Shown here: positions 15,009 through 23,284 of the stretch, piece after piece
Layout of the letters: every line of letters begins with the position of its first letter
How positions within the stretch are numbered: position 1 is the first letter of the stretch
Assembly (NCBI RefSeq): GCF_014191255.1
Contig: NZ_JACHWH010000009.1
Coordinates: 124,001 to 188,000, forward strand
DNA from: Amycolatopsis bartoniae
Lineage (GTDB): Bacteria > Actinomycetota > Actinomycetes > Mycobacteriales > Pseudonocardiaceae
Length of the DNA: 64,000 nt
Reading direction: 5' to 3'
Notes under the pieces: generated by a model
Database searches by the model: none
What the model saw: only the letters and a program-made list of their open reading frames with translations
What the model was told of the DNA's origin: nothing
Position numbers and translations under genes: made by a program

Positions 15009-16205
15009 ATGGCCACCGACTTCATCGCGCTCGACGAACGCTGGAGCACGCACAACTACCACCCGCTGCCGGTGGTCATCGCCGGCGGCGAGGGCGCCTG
15101 GGTCACCGACACCGAAGGCAGGCGCTACCTGGACTTCCTGTCCGCGTACTCGGCGCTGAACTTCGGGCACCGGCACCCGGCGCTCGTCGCGGCGGCCGTC
15201 GAGCAGCTCGGCCGCGTCACGCTCACCTCGCGCGCCTTCCACCACGACCAGCTGGGCCTGTTCTGCGCGGAGCTGGCCGAGCTGACCGGCACCGAAATGG
15301 TGCTGCCCATGAACTCCGGCGCCGAAGCCGTCGAGTCCGCGCTCAAGGTCGCGCGCAAGTGGGCCTACGAGGTGAAGGGCATTCCGGACGGGACGGCGGA
15401 GATCGTGGTCGCCGGGTCGAACTTCCACGGCCGCACCACGACGATCGTGTCGTTCTCCACCGACGAGACCGCGCGGGCGCACTTCGGCCCGTTCACGCCG
15501 GGGTTCGTGGTGGTGAAGTACGGCGACGCGGCGGCGCTGCGGGACGCGATCACCGAGCGGACGGCGGCGGTGCTGCTGGAGCCGGTGCAGGGCGAGGCGG
15601 GCGTGATCGTGCCGCCGGACGGGTACCTCGCCGAGGCGCGGCGGCTGTGCGACGAGCACGGCGTGCTGCTGATCGCCGACGAGATCCAGTCCGGGCTCGC
15701 CCGCACCGGCACGCTGCTGGCGCTCGATCACGAGCACGTGCGCGCCGACCTCTACACCCTGGGCAAGGCGCTCGGCGGCGGAATCGTGCCGCTGTCGGCG
15801 GTCGTCGGGCGGCGGGACGTGCTGGGCGTGCTCAGGCCCGGCGAGCACGGTTCGACGTTCGGCGGGAACCCGCTGGCGTGCGCCGTCGGCCGGGCGGTGG
15901 TCCGGCTGCTGTCGACGGGCGAGTTCCAGCAGCGCTCGACCCGCCTCGGCGCGCACCTGCACGGGCGGCTGGCGGAGCTGGTCGGGCGCGGCCTGGCGGA
16001 GGTCCGCGGCCGCGGCCTGTGGGCGGGGGTGGACATCACGCCGGGCGGGCCGTCCGGGCGCGAGGCGTCGGAGGTGCTGGCCACGAAAGGCGTGCTGTGC
16101 AAGGAAACGCACGGCAACACCCTGCGGATCGCGCCACCGCTGGTGATCAGCGAGGCCGACCTGGACCGCGGCCTCGACGCCATCGCGGAGGTCATCCGGC
16201 GTTGA
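15009..16205 (+). CDS. rocD: ornithine aminotransferase
   Basis: A 398-residue class III aminotransferase of normal length. Landmarks are YLDFLSAYSALNFGHRHP near the N terminus, MNSGAEAVESALK, the Asp of IADEIQSGLARTG, and the PLP lysine Lys253 in YTLGKALGGG. The SAYSA and RTG patterns favour ornithine-oxo-acid transaminase (ornithine to glutamate semialdehyde, arginine catabolism/proline synthesis) over acetylornithine or GABA transaminase. It is divergent from the S9 peptidase. Its last 14 nt overlap the 3' end of the hydrolase gene on the other strand. Confidence 0.88.
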   Translation: MATDFIALDERWSTHNYHPLPVVIAGGEGAWVTDTEGRRYLDFLSAYSALNFGHRHPALVAAAVEQLGRVTLTSRAFHHDQLGLFCAELAELTGTEMVLPMNSGAEAVESALKVARKWAYEVKGIPDGTAEIVVAGSNFHGRTTTIVSFSTDETARAHFGPFTPGFVVVKYGDAAALRDAITERTAAVLLEPVQGEAGVIVPPDGYLAEARRLCDEHGVLLIADEIQSGLARTGTLLALDHEHVRADLYTLGKALGGGIVPLSAVVGRRDVLGVLRPGEHGSTFGGNPLACAVGRAVVRLLSTGEFQQRSTRLGAHLHGRLAELVGRGLAEVRGRGLWAGVDITPGGPSGREASEVLATKGVLCKETHGNTLRIAPPLVISEADLDRGLDAIAEVIRR

Positions 16206-17091
16206 TCCGCTGGGTGAGGAACAGCGCGGCGCGGTCGAGCGCCTCGCCGGCTTCGTCGAGCACCCCCGCGAACGACTGGAACACGTGCGGCACGCCGGCG
16301 GTGACGTCGAGGATCACGTCCACCCCGGCGGCCCTCGCCCGCGCCGCCATGCGGGTCGCGTCGTCCAGCAGCAGTTCGTTGGTGCCCACCTGGAGCAGCA
16401 TCGGCGGGAACCCGGTCACGTCGGCGTACACCGCGGGGCTCAGCAACTCCTGGGCCGGGTCCGCCCCCGCGAAGTACATCGCGCCCGTGTACTCCAGGCC
16501 CTCGCGCGTGAACAGCGGGTCGATGCCCGCCTTGGTGTCCATGCTCTCGCCCGTCCTGGTGCCGTCGAGCCCCGGCGAGAACGCCACGATCGCGGCGGGC
16601 AGCGGCAGGCCGGCGGCACGGGCCGCGAGACAGGTCGTGACGGTGAGACCGCCGCCGGCGGAGTCCCCGGCGAACGCGATGGCCGCCGGGTCCGCACCGG
16701 TTTCGAGGAGGGCACGGTAGGCGGCGACGGCGTCCTCGATCGCGGCCGGGAACGGGTGCTCGGGAGCGAGCCGGTAGTCCAGCGAGAACGCCCTGAAACC
16801 GGTCCTGGTCACCAGGTTCCCCGTCAGCGACAGCGCGGTCTCCGGCGAGCCGAACACGAAGGAACCGCCGTGGAAGTACAGGATCGTGCCGGGACGCGCC
16901 TCGCCCGCCGGTTCGACCAGTAGCGTCCGGTGCCCGCCGAGCGCCGTCTCGCTCGTCCGGATGCCGTCCGGCACGGTCATCGTCGCCATCAGCTCCGCGA
17001 AGCCCGCCCGGATCGCCTCGACCGAACGCGGGCCCTCGGGCCGCGGCTCGCGCAGCATCGCGTCGATCTTCTCACGTTGTGCCCTGCTCAT
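16192..17091 (-). CDS. alpha/beta hydrolase, HSL-family esterase
   Basis: A 299-residue hormone-sensitive-lipase-type esterase: oxyanion-hole motif HGGSFVFG (residues 74-81), nucleophile in GDSAGG (Ser144), acid near VGTNELLLDD and His in GVPHVF. It probably hydrolyses short-chain esters in the cytoplasm. It is divergent from a MarR gene with only 41 bp between the start codons, so the regulator probably represses it in response to a small ligand. Tail-to-tail overlap of 14 nt with rocD. Confidence 0.87.
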   Translation of the reverse strand: MSRAQREKIDAMLREPRPEGPRSVEAIRAGFAELMATMTVPDGIRTSETALGGHRTLLVEPAGEARPGTILYFHGGSFVFGSPETALSLTGNLVTRTGFRAFSLDYRLAPEHPFPAAIEDAVAAYRALLETGADPAAIAFAGDSAGGGLTVTTCLAARAAGLPLPAAIVAFSPGLDGTRTGESMDTKAGIDPLFTREGLEYTGAMYFAGADPAQELLSPAVYADVTGFPPMLLQVGTNELLLDDATRMAARARAAGVDVILDVTAGVPHVFQSFAGVLDEAGEALDRAALFLTQRINAG

Positions 17092-17112
17092 GATGCTCCC
17101 TGGAAGAAGTAG

Positions 17113-17133
17113 ATTCCGCTACAGTATATTCCG
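17113..17133. promoter_or_regulatory. possible MarR operator between the HSL esterase and its regulator
   Basis: The 41-bp gap between the divergent esterase and MarR genes is AT-rich for this genome and holds the direct repeat ATTCCG at 17113 and 17128 (15 bp apart), plus TATA blocks flanking the GTG start. One bound MarR dimer could cover both promoters. This is based on position and repeat only. Confidence 0.35.
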
Positions 17134-17588
17134 TGGCATATAAGTCAACCTCGTTCTTCGCCGATCTGGTCCGCTGCGAGACGCGCCTGTACAACGCGCT
17201 CAACGACCGGCTGCGGGAGCGGCACGGCATCGTCACGTCGCAGTACGAGTTCCTGCACCACCTGCGTGAACACCCGGGAGCACGGGTCGCCGAACTGGCG
17301 GCCGAGTTCGCCATCGGGATCGGGGCGACCAGCAAGGGCATGGACCGGCTGGAGCGGCGGGGCTGGGTCGCGCGGCAGCCGAACCCGGCCGACCGCCGGT
17401 CGTCGCTGCTGGTGCTAACCGACGAGGGGGCGCGGCTCGCCGACGCCGCCGAGCGGACCTTCACCGAGCGCCTGGCGGAACTGCTCGGCGGCCCGCTCAG
17501 CGATGCCCAGCTGTCGCCCGCCGCCCGAGCCCTCTCGCTGCTGCGTACGGCGCTGGAGCGGGACGGGATCGGGACGCCGACCGGTTGA
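17133..17588 (+). CDS. MarR-family transcriptional regulator
   Basis: A 151-residue MarR protein. The winged helix is visible from VAELAAEFAIGIGATSKGMDRLERRGWVARQPNPADRRSSLLVLTDEG, including the DRR wing motif that contacts DNA. The GTG start at 17133 lies inside the AT-rich divergent promoter region shared with the HSL esterase. Autorepression and control of the esterase are the likely roles. The ligand is unknown. Confidence 0.88.
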   Translation: MAYKSTSFFADLVRCETRLYNALNDRLRERHGIVTSQYEFLHHLREHPGARVAELAAEFAIGIGATSKGMDRLERRGWVARQPNPADRRSSLLVLTDEGARLADAAERTFTERLAELLGGPLSDAQLSPAARALSLLRTALERDGIGTPTG

Positions 17589-17625
17589 CCGGCACGCGTT
17601 TCGTTGCCGTCGAACAGGTCCGCCG

Positions 17626-18681
17626 CTAGCGAACCTGGGGCACCGGTTCCAACAGGGCCGGTGGCACCAGTGGCTTCGCCAGGAGGGCGCCGATCCGGGG
17701 GACCTGGTTCGCCACGGTGGTGCTGTGCTGCCGGAAGGCCTCGATCGAAGTGAACTTCTGGATCACCAGCAACGGTCCGCCGGTCTCGCCGTGGCCGCGA
17801 TGCACGGCGTACTCCAGGCAGCCCGGTTCGGCGCGGATCCGCGGAGCGAGCTCGGCCAGCAACGCGACGAGGTCCTCGTGTCGTCCGTCCTTGGGTTCCA
17901 TTGTGGACACGGCCACGACCGTGCCGGGGCTGACCGGCTGACCGGTCCGCAGCAGTGCCAGTGTCTCCTCGGCTTCGGCCCGGTCGCCCAGCCGGAACTC
18001 CCGGCTGGGCACCTCGGTCGCGGCCGAGGCGGCGACGGCGACCGCGCCGACCTGGCCGGCGCTCACCCAGTCCGGTTCCGCGGCCTCGGCGAGACGGGTA
18101 CCGACCGGGCCGAGGACCAGTGCGTGGATCCGCTGCGGTCCGTCGAGCTCGGCTTCGGCGACCCGCCGCAACATCAGCAGGGCTGCCTGTTCCATGCTGA
18201 CCAGGCCGCTGCCGGGGACCGGCGTGAACGCGGAGGCCCCGACGATCAGCGTGTAGCTGCCGCGGCTGCTCAGCTTGGGAAGGAAGGCCCGCAGGACGGC
18301 CATGTGCGTGGAGGCCAGCCCGGTGAAGGCGCTCTGCCAGTCGCTCTCGTCGATCTCCCAGAGCGGTTTCCCGGCCCACCAGCCGCCGATCGGCGCCACC
18401 ACGTCGTCGACGCCGCCCAGCCTGCGCTGCATCTCGTCGGCGAGCTGCGCGGCTCCGGGGAACGTCGTGTAGTCGTGCACCACCAGGTGCAGCCGGTCGT
18501 CGGCCGCGTCCCCGAGCACCCGCAGGAACTCGTCCGCTCGCTCCTGGGTGCGGGTCGGGACCACGACGTCCGCGCCGGCGGCGAGGTAGGCGCGGACGAC
18601 ACCCTCGCCCACGGCGCCGGTGCCACCCGGCACGACGACCCGGCGACCGGACAGATCGGGATGGACAGTGCTGTCGGTCAT
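17626..18681 (-). CDS. SDR-fold protein fused to an antibiotic-biosynthesis-monooxygenase domain
   Basis: A 351-residue two-domain protein. Residues 12-245 form a short-chain dehydrogenase fold with the nucleotide motif GGTGAVGEG (19-27). Residues 253-345 are an ABM-type dimeric alpha/beta barrel (VVAVSTMEPKDG, then GCLEYAVHRG and FTSIEAFRQHS). The SDR catalytic Tyr-x3-Lys is missing: 13 residues after Ser150 the sequence reads SMEQAAL, with Met163 and Ala167 at those places. It may bind NAD(P) without normal SDR chemistry. The divergent MarR gene and three operators upstream imply ligand- or oxidant-inducible expression. Confidence 0.8.
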   Translation of the reverse strand: MTDSTVHPDLSGRRVVVPGGTGAVGEGVVRAYLAAGADVVVPTRTQERADEFLRVLGDAADDRLHLVVHDYTTFPGAAQLADEMQRRLGGVDDVVAPIGGWWAGKPLWEIDESDWQSAFTGLASTHMAVLRAFLPKLSSRGSYTLIVGASAFTPVPGSGLVSMEQAALLMLRRVAEAELDGPQRIHALVLGPVGTRLAEAAEPDWVSAGQVGAVAVAASAATEVPSREFRLGDRAEAEETLALLRTGQPVSPGTVVAVSTMEPKDGRHEDLVALLAELAPRIRAEPGCLEYAVHRGHGETGGPLLVIQKFTSIEAFRQHSTTVANQVPRIGALLAKPLVPPALLEPVPQVR

Positions 18682-18703
18682 GTGATCGCTCCTTCAAAGA
18701 ATG

Positions 18704-18758
18704 TTGGTAACACCAACGTTGGTAGTACCAACATAGCAGAACATGTTGGGAGGACCAA
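18704..18758. promoter_or_regulatory. three MarR-type operators
   Basis: Three 13-bp inverted repeats of the form TTGGT-N3-ACCAA lie in the 93-bp gap between the SDR-ABM gene and the MarR gene: TTGGTAACACCAA (18704-18716), TTGGTAGTACCAA (18719-18731) and TTGGGAGGACCAA (18746-18758). Centres are 15 and 27 bp apart. The arrangement suggests cooperative binding by the adjacent MarR protein and repression of both genes. Confidence 0.8.
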
Positions 18759-18774
18759 CGGTTAGGATGGGCGC

Positions 18775-19233
18775 ATGGCGGCCACCGATCACCCACTGCA
18801 ACCCCCGGCCCGGCTGCGCGGGCTCGCCAGCTGGCAGGCGAACAAGGTGTCCACGCTGGGCGCCCGGCTGACCGCGCAACGCATGCCGTTGAGCGCCCGC
18901 GCCGATTTCGCCGTGCTGGCGGCGCTGGAGGAGTACGGAGCGCTCAGCCAGGCCGAGATCGGCCGCCGCCTCGGCCTCGACCGCAACGACGTCAGCGGCA
19001 TCCTCACCCGGCTGGAAAGCAGCCACCGGGTCGACCGTCAGGCCGACCCCGCCAACCGGCGCCGCAACCTCGTCACCCTCACCGCCGCCGGACGGCACTA
19101 CCTCGAAGAACTCCAGCAGCACGCCGACACCGTCCAGGCCGAGCTCCTGGCCGGCCTCGACCCGGCCGAACAGCGGCAACTCCAGTCCCTGCTGGCCAAA
19201 CTGCTCGACAGCCACGCACCACAACCGGCTTAG
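18775..19233 (+). CDS. MarR-family transcriptional regulator
   Basis: A 152-residue MarR protein with a clear winged helix (LSQAEIGRRLGLDRNDVSGILTRLESSHRVDRQADPANRRRNLVTLTAAG). It has no cysteine in or near the DNA-binding domain, which argues against an OhrR-type thiol sensor. It is divergent from the SDR-ABM gene and preceded by three matching operators, so it should repress both genes. The start is ATG 18775. The inducing ligand is unknown. Confidence 0.88.
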   Translation: MAATDHPLQPPARLRGLASWQANKVSTLGARLTAQRMPLSARADFAVLAALEEYGALSQAEIGRRLGLDRNDVSGILTRLESSHRVDRQADPANRRRNLVTLTAAGRHYLEELQQHADTVQAELLAGLDPAEQRQLQSLLAKLLDSHAPQPA

Positions 19234-19290
19234 GCATCGCGGTGGCCCGATCGAACAGGTCCGCCGCACCCCGCCAGTACCCTGGCGCCG

Positions 19291-19899
19291 GTGAGGGGAC
19301 GACTCGGAACGGCCGCCGGCGCGGTGGTCGTCATGCTCGTGCTCGGGGTGTGGCCGCCGGAGGTCCTGCAGCGCGGGCGCGGCGACGGCACCGCGCAGCA
19401 CGCGCTACTCACCCTGCTCGTCCAGCCGACCGAGCCGTACGTGCTGATCCCGCTCGTCGCCGTCATGGTGGCCGTGTCCGCGCTGCACCGGGACCGCGCG
19501 GCGGTGCTGCTCTGCCTCGCCGGGCCGACGGTTCCGCTGGCGCTCAACACGTGGCTGCTCAAACCGCTGTTCGGTCACCACATCGACGGCTACCTCGCCT
19601 ATCCCAGCGGGCACACCGTCGGCCTCGTCTCCGTGCTCGCCGTGCTGGTGCTGCTGGCCCGGCCCGGCACGGCCCGCGCCACCACCGCGCTCGTCGCGGC
19701 CGCAGTCACCACAGCCGCCGGGTTCGGGCTCGTCGGCTTCGGCTACCACTACCCCGTCGACGTCGTCGGCGGGACGTGCTTCGCCGTCGCCGCCGTGCTC
19801 ACGTTGTCGCTGGCGACGCATCCCGCGCGAGCGCCGTCAGCCGGCTCACCGCGCGCAGGTACTTCTTCCGGTAGCCCCCCTGCAGCATCTCCTCGGTGA
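19291..19899 (+). CDS. PAP2-superfamily membrane phosphatase
   Basis: A 202-residue protein with about five membrane segments and the three PAP2 motifs in degenerate form: KPLFGHH, YPSGHT (the catalytic PSGH) and GFGYHYPVDVVGG (active-site His and Asp). Such enzymes dephosphorylate lipid or prenyl phosphates at the membrane. The start is GTG 19291. The last 101 nt, coding for a Ser/Pro/Ala tail after the final membrane segment, overlap the conserved 3' end of zapE on the other strand. Confidence 0.78.
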   Translation: MRGRLGTAAGAVVVMLVLGVWPPEVLQRGRGDGTAQHALLTLLVQPTEPYVLIPLVAVMVAVSALHRDRAAVLLCLAGPTVPLALNTWLLKPLFGHHIDGYLAYPSGHTVGLVSVLAVLVLLARPGTARATTALVAAAVTTAAGFGLVGFGYHYPVDVVGGTCFAVAAVLTLSLATHPARAPSAGSPRAGTSSGSPPAASPR

Positions 19900-20821
19900 A
19901 CAGCTGCGACAGCGGCTGCCCCGACGCGAGCACCGGGATCGCGCGGTCGTAGAGCCGGTCGGCGAACGCGACCAGCCGCAGCGCGACGTTCTGGTCCGGC
20001 GCCGGGTGCACGCCCCGCAGGTGCACCAGCGGCACGCCGTCCACGAGCCGCCCGTACTTCGACGGGTGCAGGCTCGCCAGGTGGTCGCACAGCGCGTCGA
20101 AGTCGTCGAGCGACGAGCCCTCGTGCGCGGCGGCGGACTCCGCCAGCGTCGCGTCGTCCACCGGCGGGGGCGGCTCGGGCAGGCCGCGGTGGCGGTAGTC
20201 GGGGCCGTCCACGCGGGTGACCGAGAACCGCGAGGACAGGGACTGGATCTCCCGGAGGAAGTCCTCCGCCGCGAACCGGCCTTCGCCGAGCTTGTCGGGC
20301 AGCGTGTTCGACGTCGCCGCGACGTACACGCCCGCGTCGGTCAGCTCCCGCAGCAGGCGGCTCACCAGCGTGGTGTCGCCCGGGTCGTCCAGCTCGAACT
20401 CGTCGATCGCGAGCAGTTTGTGCTCCGACAGCCGCCGCACCGCCTCGGCGAACCCGACCGCGCCCACCAGGTTGGTCAGCTCGACGAACGTGCCGTACGC
20501 CTTGGGGCCCGGCGCCGCGTGCCACGTCGACGCGAGCAGGTGCGTCTTGCCGACGCCGAACCCGCCGTCGAGGTAGAGCCCCTGCTTGCCCTCCGGCTCG
20601 CCGCCGCCGCCGAACAGCCCGAAGAACCGCGACTTCTTCCCCGACCCGGCGCCGATGCGTTGCGCGAACGCTTCGCACGACGCGACCGCCTCCGCCTGGC
20701 TCGGCTCGTCCGGGTTGGGGATGTAGGTGGAGAACCGGACGGCGTCGAACCGCGGCGGCGGCACGAGCGCCGAGATCAGCTCGTCGGGGCTGATCTCGGG
20801 GCGGCGGTCGGTGAGCTGCAT
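19799..20821 (-). CDS. zapE: cell division protein ZapE (AFG1-like ATPase)
   Basis: A 340-residue AFG1/LACE1-type AAA ATPase: Walker A GGFGVGKTHLLAS (Lys92), Walker B LLAIDEFELDDPGDT, and the ending YRKKYLRAVSRL typical of actinobacterial members. In E. coli ZapE acts at the division ring under stress. The ATG at 20821 (MQLTDRRPEIS) is preferred over a longer in-frame start at 20869, which would run into the divergent reductase gene. The pairing of zapE with a RibD-like reductase is the same as Rv2670c/Rv2671 in Mycobacterium. Confidence 0.88.
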   Translation of the reverse strand: MQLTDRRPEISPDELISALVPPPRFDAVRFSTYIPNPDEPSQAEAVASCEAFAQRIGAGSGKKSRFFGLFGGGGEPEGKQGLYLDGGFGVGKTHLLASTWHAAPGPKAYGTFVELTNLVGAVGFAEAVRRLSEHKLLAIDEFELDDPGDTTLVSRLLRELTDAGVYVAATSNTLPDKLGEGRFAAEDFLREIQSLSSRFSVTRVDGPDYRHRGLPEPPPPVDDATLAESAAAHEGSSLDDFDALCDHLASLHPSKYGRLVDGVPLVHLRGVHPAPDQNVALRLVAFADRLYDRAIPVLASGQPLSQLFTEEMLQGGYRKKYLRAVSRLTALARDASPATT

Positions 20822-20861
20822 GAAAAGAGGGTAGTGGCGGCGCCACACTACGATTCCGGGC

Positions 20862-21608
20862 ATGCGCATGCTGTGGCCGACCCCACTCGACGACGTGACC
20901 GACGACGATCTGGAGCGGCTCTACGGCTTCCCTGGCGACCTCGACCGCCCGTGGGTGCAGGTGAACTTCGTGTCCTCCGCCGACGGCGCCGCCACGCTCG
21001 ACGACCGCTCCGAAGGCCTGTCCTCCCCCGCGGACAAGCGGATCTTCCTGCTCGGCCGCGACCTCGCGGACGTGGTCCTCGTCGGCGCCGGAACCGCCCG
21101 TGCCGAGGGGTATCGAGGCGCGCGGACAACGCCGGAACGGCAGGACCGCCGCCGTCGCCTGGGGCTGACCGAGCTGCCGCCGATCGCCGTGGTGAGCGGC
21201 AGCGCACGCATCGACCCGGAGTCCTCGCTGTTCACCGACACGAAGGTGCCGCCGATCGTCATCACCACCGCGGCGGCGCCCGAGGACCGGCGCGCGGCGC
21301 TCGCCGAGGCGGGGGCGGACGTGATCCTCGCGGGCGACCAGGTGATCGACCTCACCACGGCGCTGAAGGAGCTGAACGCGCGCGGCCTGCGCCGGATCGA
21401 CTGCGAGGGCGGGCCGCTGCTGTTCGGCGAGCTGATCGCCGCGGGCCTGGTCGACCAGCTGTGCCTCACGGTCGCCCCGGTGCTGGCGGGGGCCGGCGCC
21501 CCGCGTATCGCGATGGGCCGCACCGCGGTCGAAGCCGCCCGCCTGGACCTGGCGTCGATCCTCTCCGAGGACGGGTTCCTCATGCTCCGCTACCGGAAGA
21601 CCGCCTAG
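20862..21608 (+). CDS. pyrimidine reductase family protein (RibD C-terminal domain)
   Basis: A 248-residue stand-alone RibD reductase domain (DHFR-like fold): VQVNFVSSADGAATL at the substrate/cofactor site, DVVLVGAGTARAEGY, and IDCEGGPLLFGELIAAGLVDQL near the C terminus. The family reduces the ribose of a pyrimidine riboflavin precursor; the mycobacterial homologue Rv2671 has dihydrofolate reductase activity. It lacks the deaminase domain of bifunctional RibD. Divergent from zapE, followed after 9 nt by a GNAT gene. Confidence 0.87.
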   Translation: MRMLWPTPLDDVTDDDLERLYGFPGDLDRPWVQVNFVSSADGAATLDDRSEGLSSPADKRIFLLGRDLADVVLVGAGTARAEGYRGARTTPERQDRRRRLGLTELPPIAVVSGSARIDPESSLFTDTKVPPIVITTAAAPEDRRAALAEAGADVILAGDQVIDLTTALKELNARGLRRIDCEGGPLLFGELIAAGLVDQLCLTVAPVLAGAGAPRIAMGRTAVEAARLDLASILSEDGFLMLRYRKTA

Positions 21609-21617
21609 GCTGGCGCC

Positions 21618-22142
21618 ATGTCCGCCATCCGGTCCGCGCGCCTGGATCTGGTGGAACTGTCCGAGCGCGCGCTGCGGCTCGTCGTCGAACGGGACGTCGC
21701 CGGGCTCGCCGCGGAGCTGGACGCCGACGTGCCCCCGGAGTGGCTCGACATCCTGCCCGCGCAGGAGAACCTCAAGGCGCTGCTCGACGATCCGGCCGAA
21801 CAACCGTGGCTCTCGCGCGGGATCGTGCTGCGCGAGACCCGCGAGCTGGCCGGTGAGGTCGGCTTCCACCACCGGCCCGACGACCTCGCCGTCGTCGAGA
21901 TCGGCTACGAGGTGCTGCCCGCCCACCGGCGCCGCGGCATCGCCACCGAGGCCATCCGCGCCCTCACCGACTGGGCGTATTCCACGGGCGAGGCGTCCAC
22001 CGTCTACGCCACGATCGAGGCCGCCAACACCGCGTCGATCGGCCTGGTCCGCTCGCTCGGCTTCCGCTTCCAGGAGGAGTACCGCGACCCGGTCGCGGGC
22101 CCGCTCGTCTTCTACGAAAGCACGCTCCCGCTGTCCCGCTGA
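21618..22142 (+). CDS. GNAT-family N-acetyltransferase (RimJ-like)
   Basis: A 174-residue acetyltransferase. The acetyl-CoA site is VEIGYEVLPAHRRRGIATEAIRALTDWAY, with the R/Q-x-x-G-x-A/G pattern, and the C-terminal NTASIGLVRSLGFRFQEEY is typical of RimJ/RimL-type proteins. The acceptor is unknown. It starts 9 nt after the RibD-like gene and ends 6 nt before ligC, suggesting one transcript. Confidence 0.85.
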   Translation: MSAIRSARLDLVELSERALRLVVERDVAGLAAELDADVPPEWLDILPAQENLKALLDDPAEQPWLSRGIVLRETRELAGEVGFHHRPDDLAVVEIGYEVLPAHRRRGIATEAIRALTDWAYSTGEASTVYATIEAANTASIGLVRSLGFRFQEEYRDPVAGPLVFYESTLPLSR

Positions 22143-22148
22143 GGCAGA

Positions 22149-23228
22149 ATGTCCGGCATGCTGCCGCTGAGCCCACCCATCCAGCCGATGCTCGCGCGCC
22201 CGGTCAAGAAGATCCCGGACGAGGCGGGCTGGCTGTTCGAGCCGAAGTGGGACGGCTTCCGCTGCCTCGTCTTCCGCGACGGGGAAGAGGTCACTCTCCA
22301 GTCCCGCGCCGGGAAACCGCTGAACCGGTACTTCCCCGAGGTGCTCGCGCAGCTGTCGCAGGTGCTGCCGCAGCAGGTCGTGCTCGACGGCGAGCTCGTC
22401 GTCGCCCGCGAAGGGCACCTCGACTTCGACGCGCTCACCGAGCGGATCCACCCCGCCGAAAGCCGCATCACGCTGCTCGCCGAGCAGACGCCGGCCACGT
22501 TCGTCGCCTTCGACCTGCTGGCACTCGGCGACGAGTCCTTTGTGGACGAGCCGACGAGCGTGCGCAGGCCCCGGCTGGAGAAACTGACCGCCGAGGGCCT
22601 CAACATCACCCCCGCGACGCAGGACCCCGCGACCGCGCGCGAGTGGTTCACCCTGTTCGAAGGCGCCGGGCTCGACGGCGTGATCGGCAAGCCGCTGGAC
22701 GAGCCGTACACGCCGGGCAAGCGCGTGATGGCGAAGTACAAGCACACCCGCACCGCGGACTGCGTCGTCGCGGGGTTGCGCTGGCACAAGGACTCCGAGC
22801 CCGGGGAGAGCGTCGGTTCCCTGCTGCTGGGCCTGTTCGACGACAACGGCGTGCTGCACCACGTCGGCGTCGTCGGTTCCTTCCCCGTCGCCCGCCGCCG
22901 CGAGCTGGCCGGGGAGCTGGCCGGGCTGATCACCGACGGCGAGCACCCGTGGCTCGGCGATGCCACCGTCGAGGGGCAGCGCCTGCCCGGCGGCATCACG
23001 CGCTGGCGCAGTACCGAGCAGGCGTGGGTGCCGCTGCGCCCGGAACGGGTGGTGGAGGTGGCCTACGAGCACACCGAGGGTGGCCATCCCGCGCGCTTCC
23101 GGCACACCGCGCAGTTCGTCCGCTGGCGCCCGGACCGCGAGCCCGCCTCGTGCGGCTACGCGCAGCTGGACGAGCCGGCCCGCTACGACCTGGACGCGGT
23201 GTTCAAGGGCGAAGTCCGCGTACCCTGA
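22149..23228 (+). CDS. ligC: ATP-dependent DNA ligase LigC
   Basis: A 359-residue ATP-dependent ligase with adenylation domain and C-terminal OB fold. The nucleotidyl lysine is Lys33 in motif I (EPKWDGFR). Motifs III-V follow (DGELVV, DLLAL, GVIGKPLDE, VMAKYKHTR). It lacks the polymerase and phosphoesterase domains of LigD and has the length of mycobacterial LigC. Such ligases act as back-ups in repair, including base-excision and end-joining, alongside a separate primase-polymerase; a candidate partner is encoded at 28156-29175. Confidence 0.9.
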   Translation: MSGMLPLSPPIQPMLARPVKKIPDEAGWLFEPKWDGFRCLVFRDGEEVTLQSRAGKPLNRYFPEVLAQLSQVLPQQVVLDGELVVAREGHLDFDALTERIHPAESRITLLAEQTPATFVAFDLLALGDESFVDEPTSVRRPRLEKLTAEGLNITPATQDPATAREWFTLFEGAGLDGVIGKPLDEPYTPGKRVMAKYKHTRTADCVVAGLRWHKDSEPGESVGSLLLGLFDDNGVLHHVGVVGSFPVARRRELAGELAGLITDGEHPWLGDATVEGQRLPGGITRWRSTEQAWVPLRPERVVEVAYEHTEGGHPARFRHTAQFVRWRPDREPASCGYAQLDEPARYDLDAVFKGEVRVP

Positions 23229-23284
23229 CCCACTTACCCGCTGCTCACCGCGGGCGTGCGAAGGTCGGGGCGCACCGTTGAGAA

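Noticed and set aside
19749-23105. A 1118-codon open frame on the minus strand.
   Set aside because: It runs antisense through ligC, the GNAT gene and the RibD-like gene and has the Arg/Gly/His-rich composition of a shadow frame.
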